From: an uncultured Desulfovibrionaceae bacterium
Lineage (GTDB): Bacteria > Desulfobacterota > Desulfovibrionia > Desulfovibrionales > Desulfovibrionaceae
Length of the DNA: 7,022 nt
Assembly: GCA_947074125.1 (NCBI GenBank)
Contig: CAMTOM010000077.1
Location: forward strand, 1-7,022
Reading direction: 5' to 3'
In this document: piece after piece, positions 1 through 6,648 of the stretch
Numbering within the stretch: the stretch's first letter is position 1
Layout: each line of letters begins with the position of its first letter
Program-made: the position numbers and the translations under genes
The notes under the pieces: model-generated
The model's input: only the letters and a program-made list of their open reading frames with translations
The model's database searches: none
Told to the model about the DNA's origin: nothing

Positions 1-45
1 GCGATAGTCGGACAAACTGTGTGTTGCACGATCACGAAGCGCGCC
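1..45. other. Unexplained contig-edge sequence next to adapter, probably artefactual
   Basis: These 45 bases lie outside the sequencing adapter at 46-96, so they cannot be continuous with the genomic insert that starts at 97. In a normal library molecule the rest of the P5 oligo would be here, and the last few bases (GCGCC before AGATCTACAC) only loosely resemble it. They are either error-rich P5 sequence or part of a chimeric read. I see no gene or repeat in them. Confidence 0.7.
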
Positions 46-96
46 AGATCTACACCAAGCCGTACACTCTTTCCCTACACGACGCTCTTCCGATCT
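46..96 (+). other. Illumina P5 / TruSeq read-1 adapter contamination with an 8-base index
   Basis: Bases 46-55 (AGATCTACAC) match the end of the Illumina P5 oligo. Bases 56-63 (CAAGCCGT) sit where the i5 index belongs. Bases 64-96 match the 33-base TruSeq read-1 primer site exactly, starting ACACTCTTTCCC and ending CTCTTCCGATCT. The genomic insert therefore begins at base 97. Read on the minus strand, the adapter contributes the tail DRKSVV and a stop codon at 75-77 to the neighbouring reductase, a well-known contamination signature in protein databases. That tail is not biology. Confidence 0.97.
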
Positions 97-1145
97 GAGA
101 GCGGCGCATACGAAAGGATATTATCCTGCAAGTGCTCCATATATGTCATACCGCTGAGTACCGTCAGCACATTGGGCAGCCCCCCCACATAGCGCATGGC
201 CCATGTGGCAGCGCTGTCCTGTGGACGTTCTTCCTGCAATACTGCGAGACTCTTCTTGTTCAGGCGCGCCAGACGCCCACCCATCAATGGTTCCATAATC
301 ATAAGCGGTATGCCACTCGCCACAAGAGTATCATACATCCATTGTGCGGGAGCGGGCGTCGCTGCGATAATCCGCTGGAAAGGCGCGGGAACGAACTGGT
401 GCATCATATCATGGTAGTTAAGCTGTACCATGGCAAAATCCCAATCCACATCCCGCGACAGCAAATATTCAAGCGTCTCTCTATCCGCATGGAACGACCA
501 GCCCAGGTTGCGAATACGTCCCTGAGCCTTCTGCTCCAGCAAAAAGTCCAAAACCCCCTGCTGCTCATACGTTTTTTTATAGCCTTCCAGATTCGTGAGC
601 GCATGGAGAAGATAGTAATCAAAATATTCTACCTGACAACGCTCAAGCTGTGTGGCAAATATTTCTTTGGCTTCAGCCAGCGTTGGCTCCATATATCCTG
701 GCATCTTGGTAGCCAGATAAAAAGACTGACGGGGGTGACGCGCCAGAGCTTTGCCCGTCATGACTTCTGAAGCACCCTGATGGTATGCCCAGCCAGTATC
801 AAAATAATTGACACCATGCGCTATGGCATAATCGACCATCGCAAAGGCGGCTTTTTCATCAATTTGCGTTCCTCGTGGACTCGTTGCTTCTGGCAGCATG
901 GGAAAACGCATACAGCCAAAGCCCAAAAGCGAAACCTTATCGCCACTTTTGGGGTGAACACGATATGTCATCTGGTCTGTGGGAGGCTCAGGGAGTGAAC
1001 TTTTTCCAGATGAAAATTGAGGCAACAGACCCGCCTTATCCAGACCATATGCCGCCGCCGCACCAGCAACACCTATTCCAGCAGCCTTGATCAGGCCACG
1101 ACGGGAAAAGCGTGTTGTTTTTTGAGTGGAATCTTCGTCTTTCAT
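97..1145 (-). CDS. Tat-exported aldo/keto reductase, paralogue 1 (3'-truncated by adapter)
   Basis: This is a partial aldo/keto reductase (Aldo_ket_red family); 349 genuine residues are present before the adapter. The N-terminus is a twin-arginine signal, FSRRGLIK at about residues 13-20 followed by a Gly/Ala-rich hydrophobic stretch, so the folded enzyme is predicted to be periplasmic. The barrel starts near residue 70. The classical catalytic tetrad is intact: Asp116 (FDTG), Tyr121, Lys147 (ATKMP) and His181 (LLH). It aligns without large gaps to the complete paralogue at 3349-4794, which continues about 124 residues further into a ferredoxin domain, so the same domain has probably been lost here to the contig edge. 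I chose ATG 1145 because MKDEDSTQ matches the paralogue's MDDHERKQ. ATG 1157, four codons upstream, is possible but has AGGA directly touching it. It is the last gene of the operon seen here, 45 bases after the flavodoxin. Its substrate is unknown. Confidence 0.9.
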
Positions 1146-1190
1146 TACTCTTGTCATTCCTATACGATAAAAAACACCTTACTTACAATA

Positions 1191-1802
1191 CTAATCAAAT
1201 ACGCGCTCAATCCCCGCAGCTACAAGCTCTTTAGAATCTGCGGCGTTACGTCCGCGTATGGGCAGCCCTTCCTGTACTTTCGCTTGCGGACAGAGTTTTG
1301 TAATATCCTCAACACTACGCCCCAACGCACTTCCTTCGTGCGTGATAAAAGGCATAATCGTCTTTCCAGACAGATCATATGAAGAGAGCAATGTCATTAC
1401 TGGTGGCGCAATGGTACTCCACCAGTTAGGAGAGCCAACAAATATGTGCGTATACTCACTGATGTTCTCGATACGTGTCGTCAGTGCTGGCTTATATCCT
1501 TCAGCCAGCTCTTTTTTTGCCTGCTCTGTCGTGGCGCGGTACTCCTCAGGATAGGGATGCACGGTCTGTATTTCCACAAGATCGCCGCCAACCTGAGCCT
1601 GTATGTTGCGCGCCACAGCGCGGGTATTTCCTGTGCGGGAATAATATACAACAAGTACCTTCTTTCCCTGCGATGCCGCCAGACTGCCTTGAGACCATCC
1701 CAGCAAACCAATGGTCGCCAACATTCCAGCAGCGCCCTGCAACCATGTACGGCGCGTCATCCGCAGGACAGTATCTTCTTTCTTGTTTTCCTTAGTATCC
1801 AC
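1191..1802 (-). CDS. Tat-exported flavodoxin
   Basis: This encodes a 203-residue flavodoxin-fold protein, predicted to bind FMN and carry electrons between redox partners. The FMN phosphate loop SRTGNT is at residues 55-60, directly after strand VLVVYY. A PNWWST motif and a THEGSALG segment typical of the Flavodoxin_4-type group follow. The N-terminus is a twin-arginine leader (MTRRTWLQ at 15-22, a Gly/Ala/Leu core, and a likely cleavage site after SLAA near residue 43), so a periplasmic location is predicted; flavodoxins are normally cytoplasmic. I chose the GTG start at 1802: AAGGAAA lies 8 bases upstream, and it gives a hydrophilic leader (MDTKENKKED) like those of both reductases. ATG 1760 would remove that segment and has no good ribosome binding site. 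The gene starts 19 bases after the polyferredoxin gene and precedes reductase paralogue 1. Family and fold are clear, the partner is inferred. Confidence 0.92.
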   Translation of the reverse strand: MDTKENKKEDTVLRMTRRTWLQGAAGMLATIGLLGWSQGSLAASQGKKVLVVYYSRTGNTRAVARNIQAQVGGDLVEIQTVHPYPEEYRATTEQAKKELAEGYKPALTTRIENISEYTHIFVGSPNWWSTIAPPVMTLLSSYDLSGKTIMPFITHEGSALGRSVEDITKLCPQAKVQEGLPIRGRNAADSKELVAAGIERVFD

Positions 1803-1808
1803 TATGCG

Positions 1809-1815
1809 TTTCCTT
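1809..1815 (-). promoter_or_regulatory. Ribosome binding site that sets the flavodoxin GTG start
   Basis: The minus strand reads AAGGAAA here, with 8 bases between AAGGA and the GTG at 1802-1800. It lies in the 19-base gap after the polyferredoxin stop. The ATG at 1760 has no comparable site at proper spacing, so this favours the GTG start. Confidence 0.7.
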
Positions 1816-1821
1816 GTATGC

Positions 1822-3345
1822 TTATATTTTGCGATGTTCCCGATTGCCTTCCAGATAAATGGCTGCAAGGGGGCGCGAGGGACAAAGATATTCACAGGCC
1901 CCGCAACCCGTGCAGCGCTCATTATCCACAACAGGCATTTTCAATTCTCCTTCTCCAACCAAAGTAATCGCTCCTGGAGGACAATTGCGGGAACATACCG
2001 TACACTTCACTTTATCTGTAGTCACAATACAGCGCTCAGGACGAACATAGGCACGCCCAATCTGAGTACTCGCTTTTTCAGCAGGTGTTATGGGACGTAT
2101 TGCACCTGTGGGACAAACAGCCGAACACGCCACACAGTTAACACGGCAATACCCATGCTCAAAAGAGAGCGTTGGTTGCAACATCCCTTTTCCAGTATCA
2201 AGCGTTCTCAGTACCTGATTCGGACAGGCAGAGACACATAACTGACACCCAGTACAGCGAGACTCAAAAAAATGCAGTCCGGCAGCGCCTGGCGGTAATA
2301 TGGGAACATTGCGAGCTGTAATTTCTTTACGGGTCAATGCCGGTACAGGCGCATCAGGATCACGACCAGCAGCCTTAAGAGGCGCTGCGGCTAAAGTAAC
2401 CACTCCAGAAGCCACCCCAGAAACCAGCCCCGTCAATGCTGCCCGCCGCGCCATATTAGGCTGTTTCACTGGCTCTTTGGGAGCGGGGGTATGACTTTTC
2501 TTTCCTGAAGGCATGAAATGCAGCGCGTCGTGACGGCAAACCTTCAGGCAATTAAAGCACGCTACGCAACGTGACGCGTCCACCCGCTTTTCTTTCGCAC
2601 TCATACAGGAAGCCTTACATACAGCCTCACACTGACCACACGACACACATTGCGCACTGTCGATACGTGGACGAAGCACAGCATAACGCCCTACCAGCCC
2701 CAATGCCGCACCCACAGGACATATGGTATTGCACCAGGTACGTCCATTACGCCACGCCAGAACAGCAATGACTGCCAGTGTTGCGACAGCTCCAATAAGC
2801 GCCGCAAAACCTTTCTGCCATATCGGCACAGGAGCAAAAGCAAAACTGTCCATACGCTGTGCGACATCAGCAAGAACATTATTTCCCACACCCCAAATGG
2901 GAGCAAACAAAGTACCCATTATACGACCAAAAGCACTATATGGTTCAAGCAAACCAAAAAGAAGCGGAATGCCTCCAAGCAAGGCAACCACAAAAAGAGC
3001 CAAAGCCAGCGCTCTCAAGAGTGTATTGCCACGCGCATATGTGAAACGCTTTTTCCGGCGCTTGCGTCCTCCTTCTTCAGACATGATATCCAGAGAGGCA
3101 AGACGAGAAATGCCATCCTGCAATATTCCTAGAGGACATAATACAGAACAGTATACTCTTCCCAACAAGAAGGTCAGCAACAGTAACAAAACTATAGTAA
3201 TAGCACTGCCAGAAAGGATCGCGGGAACAAGCTGCCACTTTCCTAAAAAAGCAAAATAAGGTGCCAGCACACCACTCAGATCCACAAAAAGTAACGCAAG
3301 ACCTACAAAAGATATTGTAGCAAGTAATATTCGTATATATTTCAT
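1822..3345 (-). CDS. NapH-NapG-like fusion polyferredoxin, five-helix membrane electron carrier
   Basis: This 507-residue protein is predicted to move electrons across the inner membrane. The first half resembles NapH/YccM: helices near residues 6-22, 43-62, 110-132 and 179-197, the paired Cys-x3-Cys-Pro motifs at C66/C70 and C205/C209, then two clusters (C233/236/239/243 and C260/263/266/270) that lack the usual proline. The basic loop RKRRKKR near 94-100 places the helix 2-3 loop, and so both Cys-x3-Cys-Pro motifs, in the cytoplasm. A fifth helix (about 302-322) is preceded by MARRAALTG, like a buried Tat signal. The second half resembles NapG/MauM, with four [4Fe-4S] motifs: C364/367/370/374; C400/404/407/411; C439/448/451/455; C478/481/484/488. 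It should lie in the periplasm. The start ATG has AAGGA 6 bases upstream and lies 3 bases after the reductase stop, so coupled translation is likely. No gene symbol is secure. Confidence 0.9.
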   Translation of the reverse strand: MKYIRILLATISFVGLALLFVDLSGVLAPYFAFLGKWQLVPAILSGSAITIVLLLLLTFLLGRVYCSVLCPLGILQDGISRLASLDIMSEEGGRKRRKKRFTYARGNTLLRALALALFVVALLGGIPLLFGLLEPYSAFGRIMGTLFAPIWGVGNNVLADVAQRMDSFAFAPVPIWQKGFAALIGAVATLAVIAVLAWRNGRTWCNTICPVGAALGLVGRYAVLRPRIDSAQCVSCGQCEAVCKASCMSAKEKRVDASRCVACFNCLKVCRHDALHFMPSGKKSHTPAPKEPVKQPNMARRAALTGLVSGVASGVVTLAAAPLKAAGRDPDAPVPALTRKEITARNVPILPPGAAGLHFFESRCTGCQLCVSACPNQVLRTLDTGKGMLQPTLSFEHGYCRVNCVACSAVCPTGAIRPITPAEKASTQIGRAYVRPERCIVTTDKVKCTVCSRNCPPGAITLVGEGELKMPVVDNERCTGCGACEYLCPSRPLAAIYLEGNREHRKI

Positions 3346-3348
3346 AAT

Positions 3349-4794
3349 CTATCCTTTCACACGCAGCTCTTCAACAAACTTTCCAAGACGTGCCATTTCC
3401 TGTGGTATATTAATATACTGTGGGCACTGTTTCACACATTTATTACAACCAGTGCAACGCTCTGCACGGCGCAATTCGGGAACATCACGCTCCTGACTCA
3501 CCAAATAGGCTCGCCGCTGCTGTACATAGTCAGCATGACGCGCATCCTTGGGCAGAAGCTCATCGTCAAGACAATTATTGTAATGCGTAAATACTTCTGG
3601 AATATCTATACCATACGGACAGGGCATGCAGTAACCACATCGGGTACAGCGAATATTATCTGCGCTAAGAAACACATCCAATGCGCTTTTCAGAACTCCC
3701 GACTCCTTTTCTGTCAAAGGAGTGAAAGGGGCACAGGTGCGGATATTATCCTGCAAATGTTCCATATAAGTCATGCCGCTGAGTACTGTCAGCACATTGG
3801 GCAAACCCGCGACATAGCGTATAGCCCATGATGCGGCGCTGTCCTGGGGGCGTTCTTCCTGCAAGATTGCAAGACTTTTCTTATTCAGACGAGCCAGACG
3901 CCCCCCCAAAAGAGGTTCCATAACAATCAAGGGTAACTCTGCGGCCAGTACTTTTTCATACATCCATTGTGTTTGTGCCGGAACTACCTGCAAAGCATCC
4001 AGCATTGCTGCCAAAGCTGGAGGCGTTATGTACTGATGCATCAAGTCATGATAATTAAGCTGCACTTGCGCAAAATCCCATTTGACATCTCGCGAAAGGA
4101 TATATTCCAACATGGCCTCATCGCCATGAAACGACCAACCAAGATTGCGTATGCGCCCTTTTTCCTTTTGTTCCAGCAAATATTCCAAAACACCGTTTTT
4201 TTCATATACCTGTTGATAGACATCCACGGACTGAAGATTATGCAACAAGTAATAATCAATATACTCCAGTTGTGTGCGCTCCAACTGTGTTTCGAACATC
4301 TCTTTGGCCTGTTCCAATGTAGGGAGCAAGCGACCAGGCATCTTCGTGGCAACAAAGTACGTTTCGCGCGGATGGCGCTTGAGCGCCTTCCCCATAACAA
4401 CCTCTGAGATGCCACGATGGTAGGTATAGGCAGTATCAAAATAATTGACCCCATGCGCCAGTGCATAATCCACCAAAGCAAAAGCCGCCCGTTCGTCAAT
4501 CTGTGTACCACCAGGAGATGTGGCTTGTGGCAGCATGGGAAAACGCATACAGCCAAAACCAAGTAGAGAAATCTTATCCCCACTACCCGGATGCGTTCTG
4601 TATGTCATCTTATCTGTGGGTGGCTCGCCAAAACCTTTGTTCGCCGAAAAACCTCGCGTCAGAGCATCTGGCAACAGTCCCACTTTATCCAGAGCATACG
4701 CGGCTGCCATACCAGCAACACCCACGCCAGCCCCCTTGAATAAGGCACGCCGAGACACAAAAGACTCTTTCTGCTTACGCTCATGATCATCCAT
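3349..4794 (-). CDS. Tat-exported aldo/keto reductase with C-terminal two-cluster ferredoxin domain (paralogue 2)
   Basis: This complete 481-residue protein opens the operon. It begins with a twin-arginine signal (VSRRALFK at residues 13-20, then a Gly/Ala/Val core to about 36), so export of the folded, cofactor-loaded enzyme is predicted. The aldo/keto reductase barrel (about 75-350) keeps the catalytic tetrad: Asp120 (FDTA), Tyr125, Lys151 (ATKMP) and His185 (LLH). After a linker come two [4Fe-4S] motifs: C383/C386/C389/C392-Pro, the compact spacing usual in iron-sulfur aldo/keto reductases, and C447/C450/C453/C457-Pro. The segment normally contacting the NADPH 2'-phosphate reads LSGMTYMEHLQDN (338-350), with no Lys or Arg. 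The start at 4794 has AGAGGT 6 bases upstream; an upstream in-frame ATG at 4824 has no such support. The polyferredoxin starts 3 bases after the stop. Fold and export are well supported, but substrate and electron donor are unknown. Confidence 0.93.
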   Translation of the reverse strand: MDDHERKQKESFVSRRALFKGAGVGVAGMAAAYALDKVGLLPDALTRGFSANKGFGEPPTDKMTYRTHPGSGDKISLLGFGCMRFPMLPQATSPGGTQIDERAAFALVDYALAHGVNYFDTAYTYHRGISEVVMGKALKRHPRETYFVATKMPGRLLPTLEQAKEMFETQLERTQLEYIDYYLLHNLQSVDVYQQVYEKNGVLEYLLEQKEKGRIRNLGWSFHGDEAMLEYILSRDVKWDFAQVQLNYHDLMHQYITPPALAAMLDALQVVPAQTQWMYEKVLAAELPLIVMEPLLGGRLARLNKKSLAILQEERPQDSAASWAIRYVAGLPNVLTVLSGMTYMEHLQDNIRTCAPFTPLTEKESGVLKSALDVFLSADNIRCTRCGYCMPCPYGIDIPEVFTHYNNCLDDELLPKDARHADYVQQRRAYLVSQERDVPELRRAERCTGCNKCVKQCPQYINIPQEMARLGKFVEELRVKG

Positions 4795-4800
4795 AAAAAA

Positions 4801-4806
4801 ACCTCT
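4801..4806 (-). promoter_or_regulatory. Ribosome binding site of the first operon gene
   Basis: The minus strand reads AGAGGT followed by six T residues and then the ATG at 4794. This spacing fixes the start there rather than at 4824, and gives a leader (MDDHERKQKE) matching the paralogue. Confidence 0.75.
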
Positions 4807-4835
4807 GCAAATCCTGTTCAACATAACAATACGGG

Positions 4836-4852
4836 AAAAGTCGTTTCACGAC
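4836..4852 (-). terminator. Weak hairpin with T-run in the reductase leader (possible terminator or attenuator)
   Basis: On the minus strand GTCGT, loop GAA, ACGAC (4852-4840) forms a perfect five-pair stem directly followed by TTTT (4839-4836). It may be lengthened by GGAAA pairing with TTTCC across a bulge. It lies between the stop of the small ORF at 4878 and the reductase start at 4794, so it could end the small ORF's transcript or act in the operon's leader. The stem is short, so this is tentative. Confidence 0.3.
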
Positions 4853-4877
4853 GCCCTTTCCGCTTACACAGTTTAGT

Positions 4878-5054
4878 TTATAAAGATCTCACCGAGCAAA
4901 ACATAGGGGCATTCTTATCCATTTCTTGCATAATATTCTCAAAAATATCTCGAAGCTCTTTTCTGCTCATGTATGATTTTAATAAGTAGAATGCTTTCAA
5001 GCACTCAGCGGTAGATACAGTATAGTTATTCTCCGCGAATGCCCTATTCCTCAT
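4878..5054 (-). CDS. Possible small hypothetical protein (58 aa) in the divergent intergenic region
   Basis: An ATG at 5054 opens a 58-residue frame ending with TAA at 4880-4878. The product is MRNRAFAENNYT..., with a mixed hydrophobic/charged middle (CLKAFYLLKSYMSRKELRDI) that could form two amphipathic helices, and no signal peptide. The composition looks protein-like, with few rare codons, whereas the rest of this AT-rich region has no other convincing frame. An AAGGAG lies upstream but 15 bases from the ATG, too far for ideal spacing, and no nearer standard start exists. It would be co-directional with the reductase operon, ending 83 bases before it. I do not recognise a family. It may be a small regulator, a gene remnant or chance. 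Confidence 0.3.
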   Translation of the reverse strand: MRNRAFAENNYTVSTAECLKAFYLLKSYMSRKELRDIFENIMQEMDKNAPMFCSVRSL

Positions 5055-5173
5055 TTTTAAAATTGTGTGCTCCTTGACGCGCCTTTTCAATAGGACTAGG
5101 ACAGAGTGAAGAGACGATACTATCAGTTTACGTGTTTTCATGCTTTTGGGGTATATATCCCACACGACACTCT

Positions 5174-5180
5174 GGGAGGA
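5174..5180 (+). promoter_or_regulatory. Ribosome binding site that sets the cstA start
   Basis: GGGAGGA lies 6 bases before ATG 5187. The frame also opens upstream at GTG 5106, but that would add 27 residues with no similarity to a CstA N-terminus, and no ribosome binding site is evident there. Confidence 0.85.
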
Positions 5181-5186
5181 GCAATC

Positions 5187-6626
5187 ATGTCCAACTCTAT
5201 GTATTTTCTTCTCGCCGCCGCGACTCTTGTTGCGGGCTATTTTATTTATGGCACTATTGTCGAGAAAGTTTTTGGCGCAGACCCCAATCGCCCTACCCCC
5301 GCGACAACAAAAGCAGACGGCGTTGACTTTGTAAAAATGTCCACTCCCCGCATCTGGCTTATCCAGCTTTTGAATATCGCCGGACTGGGACCTGTCTTTG
5401 GCCCTATTTTGGGTGCGCTGTATGGCCCTTCCTGCTTGCTGTGGATTGTTTTTGGCTCTATCTTTGCGGGTGCAGTTCATGACTATTTTGCAGGTATGCT
5501 TTCCCTGCGTTATGGTGGTACCAACGTACCCAATATCGTAGGTTACAACCTTGGCGCCCCATTTAAACATTTCATGCGCGTCTTTGCTGTGATTTTGCTG
5601 ATTTTGGTAGGGGTTGTTTTTGTGACAGGACCAGCCCTCCTGCTTGCCAAACTCTCACCTAGCTGGATGAATTATACTTTTTGGCTGGCTCTTATTTTTG
5701 CTTACTACTTTCTGGCAACCATTATGCCCATTGATAAAATCATCGGGCGTCTTTACCCCATCTTTGGTGCGATACTCCTCATTATGGCTGCCGGAATCAG
5801 CATCATGCTCTTTGTGAAAGGATACGAATTCTATCCTGCTGCCCAGTGGGTTAACCAGCATCCTGGCAATCTGCCCATGTGGCCTCTTATGTTCATCACT
5901 ATTGCGTGCGGGGCTGTAAGTGGTTTCCACGCGACCCAGTCACCGCTGATGGCTCGCTGCATTACCAGCGAACGTGGCGGACGTCCTGTTTTCTATGGTA
6001 CCATGATTGCGGAAGGACTTATTGGTCTGGTGTGGGCGACTGTAGGTATGACATTTTACAAGACTCCTGAACTCCTTTCTGCGGCTCTTGCCGCTGGTGG
6101 CCCTGGCAATGTTGTCAGCGAAGCTTCATATGCCCTTATGGGTCCCATAGGTGGCGTATTGGCTATCCTTGGTGTTGTTGTTCTGCCTGTAACTTCAGGC
6201 GACACCGCTTTTCGTGCTGCCAGACTAACACTGGCAGAAATGATGCGCTATTCACAAATAGAAAGAGTCAAGCGTCTTTCTATCGCAATCCCCCTCTTTG
6301 TCATTGGCCTTGCCCTGTCACAAATTAACTTTAATATTATCTGGCGTTATTTTGGCTGGGCAAACCAGACACTGGCAGCTATTGTTCTTTGGGCTGGCGC
6401 TGCGTATCTCTATAAGAAGGGACGCTTCCACTGGATCGCCTCCATACCCGCTGCCTTTATGACTGCCGCCACGGTTACCTATATTTGCTATGAAAAGGCT
6501 ATGGGTTTTGGTATTCCCATTGATATTTCCAATTATATTGGTATTGCCGTTGCCATTACAGCATATGTCGCTTTTCTTTTGCTTGGCAAGCGCCCTGTTT
6601 CAGAAGAGTACAAGGAAGCTGTATAA
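5187..6626 (+). CDS. cstA: CstA-family carbon starvation / pyruvate-peptide transporter, compact form
   Basis: This encodes a 479-residue polytopic inner-membrane protein of the CstA family. Family members (E. coli CstA and BtsT) import pyruvate or peptides when carbon is scarce. The N-terminus MYFLLAAATLVAGYF is the typical first helix. Family landmarks include GPVFGPILGALYGP (about 68-81), the HDYFAGMLSLRYGG loop (98-111), SGFHATQSPLMARC (245-258) and TSGDTAFRAARL (336-347), with many hydrophobic helices between them. It is much shorter than the roughly 700-residue E. coli proteins, but compact versions near this length are common in anaerobes, and the end EEYKEAV is followed by a strong terminator, so it looks complete. 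It is transcribed divergently from the redox operon and ends in its own terminator, so it appears to be a single-gene unit. Family assignment is firm; the exact substrate is not, and a functional link to the operon is unproven. Confidence 0.93.
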   Translation: MSNSMYFLLAAATLVAGYFIYGTIVEKVFGADPNRPTPATTKADGVDFVKMSTPRIWLIQLLNIAGLGPVFGPILGALYGPSCLLWIVFGSIFAGAVHDYFAGMLSLRYGGTNVPNIVGYNLGAPFKHFMRVFAVILLILVGVVFVTGPALLLAKLSPSWMNYTFWLALIFAYYFLATIMPIDKIIGRLYPIFGAILLIMAAGISIMLFVKGYEFYPAAQWVNQHPGNLPMWPLMFITIACGAVSGFHATQSPLMARCITSERGGRPVFYGTMIAEGLIGLVWATVGMTFYKTPELLSAALAAGGPGNVVSEASYALMGPIGGVLAILGVVVLPVTSGDTAFRAARLTLAEMMRYSQIERVKRLSIAIPLFVIGLALSQINFNIIWRYFGWANQTLAAIVLWAGAAYLYKKGRFHWIASIPAAFMTAATVTYICYEKAMGFGIPIDISNYIGIAVAITAYVAFLLLGKRPVSEEYKEAV

Positions 6627-6648
6627 TATAATAATTACAGTATACAAC

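Larger units (their letters stand above)
4795..5186. promoter_or_regulatory. Divergent intergenic control region between the reductase operon and cstA
   Basis: These 392 AT-rich bases must hold the promoters for both transcription units. The visible contents are the small ORF (4878-5054), the hairpin at 4836-4852, and a TTGACG hexamer at 5074-5079 that faces cstA. The TTGACG has only a poor -10 partner (TAGGAC at 5097, 17 bases away). TAGGAC is repeated in tandem at 5091-5102. I cannot place either transcription start with confidence. Confidence 0.6.

Noticed and set aside
75..96. A natural C-terminus SDRKSVV for reductase paralogue 1
   Set aside because: The codons and the stop lie inside the adapter; genuine sequence ends at residue 349.
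1760..1931. A longer flavodoxin beginning at ATG 1931
   Set aside because: It would overlap the polyferredoxin gene by over 100 bases, and the extra residues are out-of-frame polyferredoxin sequence with no leader character. The GTG at 1802 explains the leader.
4794..4824. ATG 4824 as the start of reductase paralogue 2
   Set aside because: The ten extra residues (MLNRICRGFF) lack a ribosome site and would put a hydrophobic, cysteine-containing stretch before the Tat N-region. ATG 4794 has AGAGGT at ideal spacing.
5074..5102. A cstA promoter with TTGACG at 5074 and TAGGAC at 5097
   Set aside because: The -35 is good and the 17-base spacing correct, but the -10 matches only three of six consensus bases, so I mention it without calling it.
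5106..5186. An extended CstA N-terminus from GTG 5106
   Set aside because: The added 27 residues are not hydrophobic in a CstA-like way, while GGGAGGA precedes ATG 5187 and the family N-terminus begins there.
5055..5570. A long minus-strand frame running under the start of cstA into the small ORF
   Set aside because: Its upstream part is the antisense of the confident cstA coding region; only the portion from ATG 5054 lies in free intergenic sequence.
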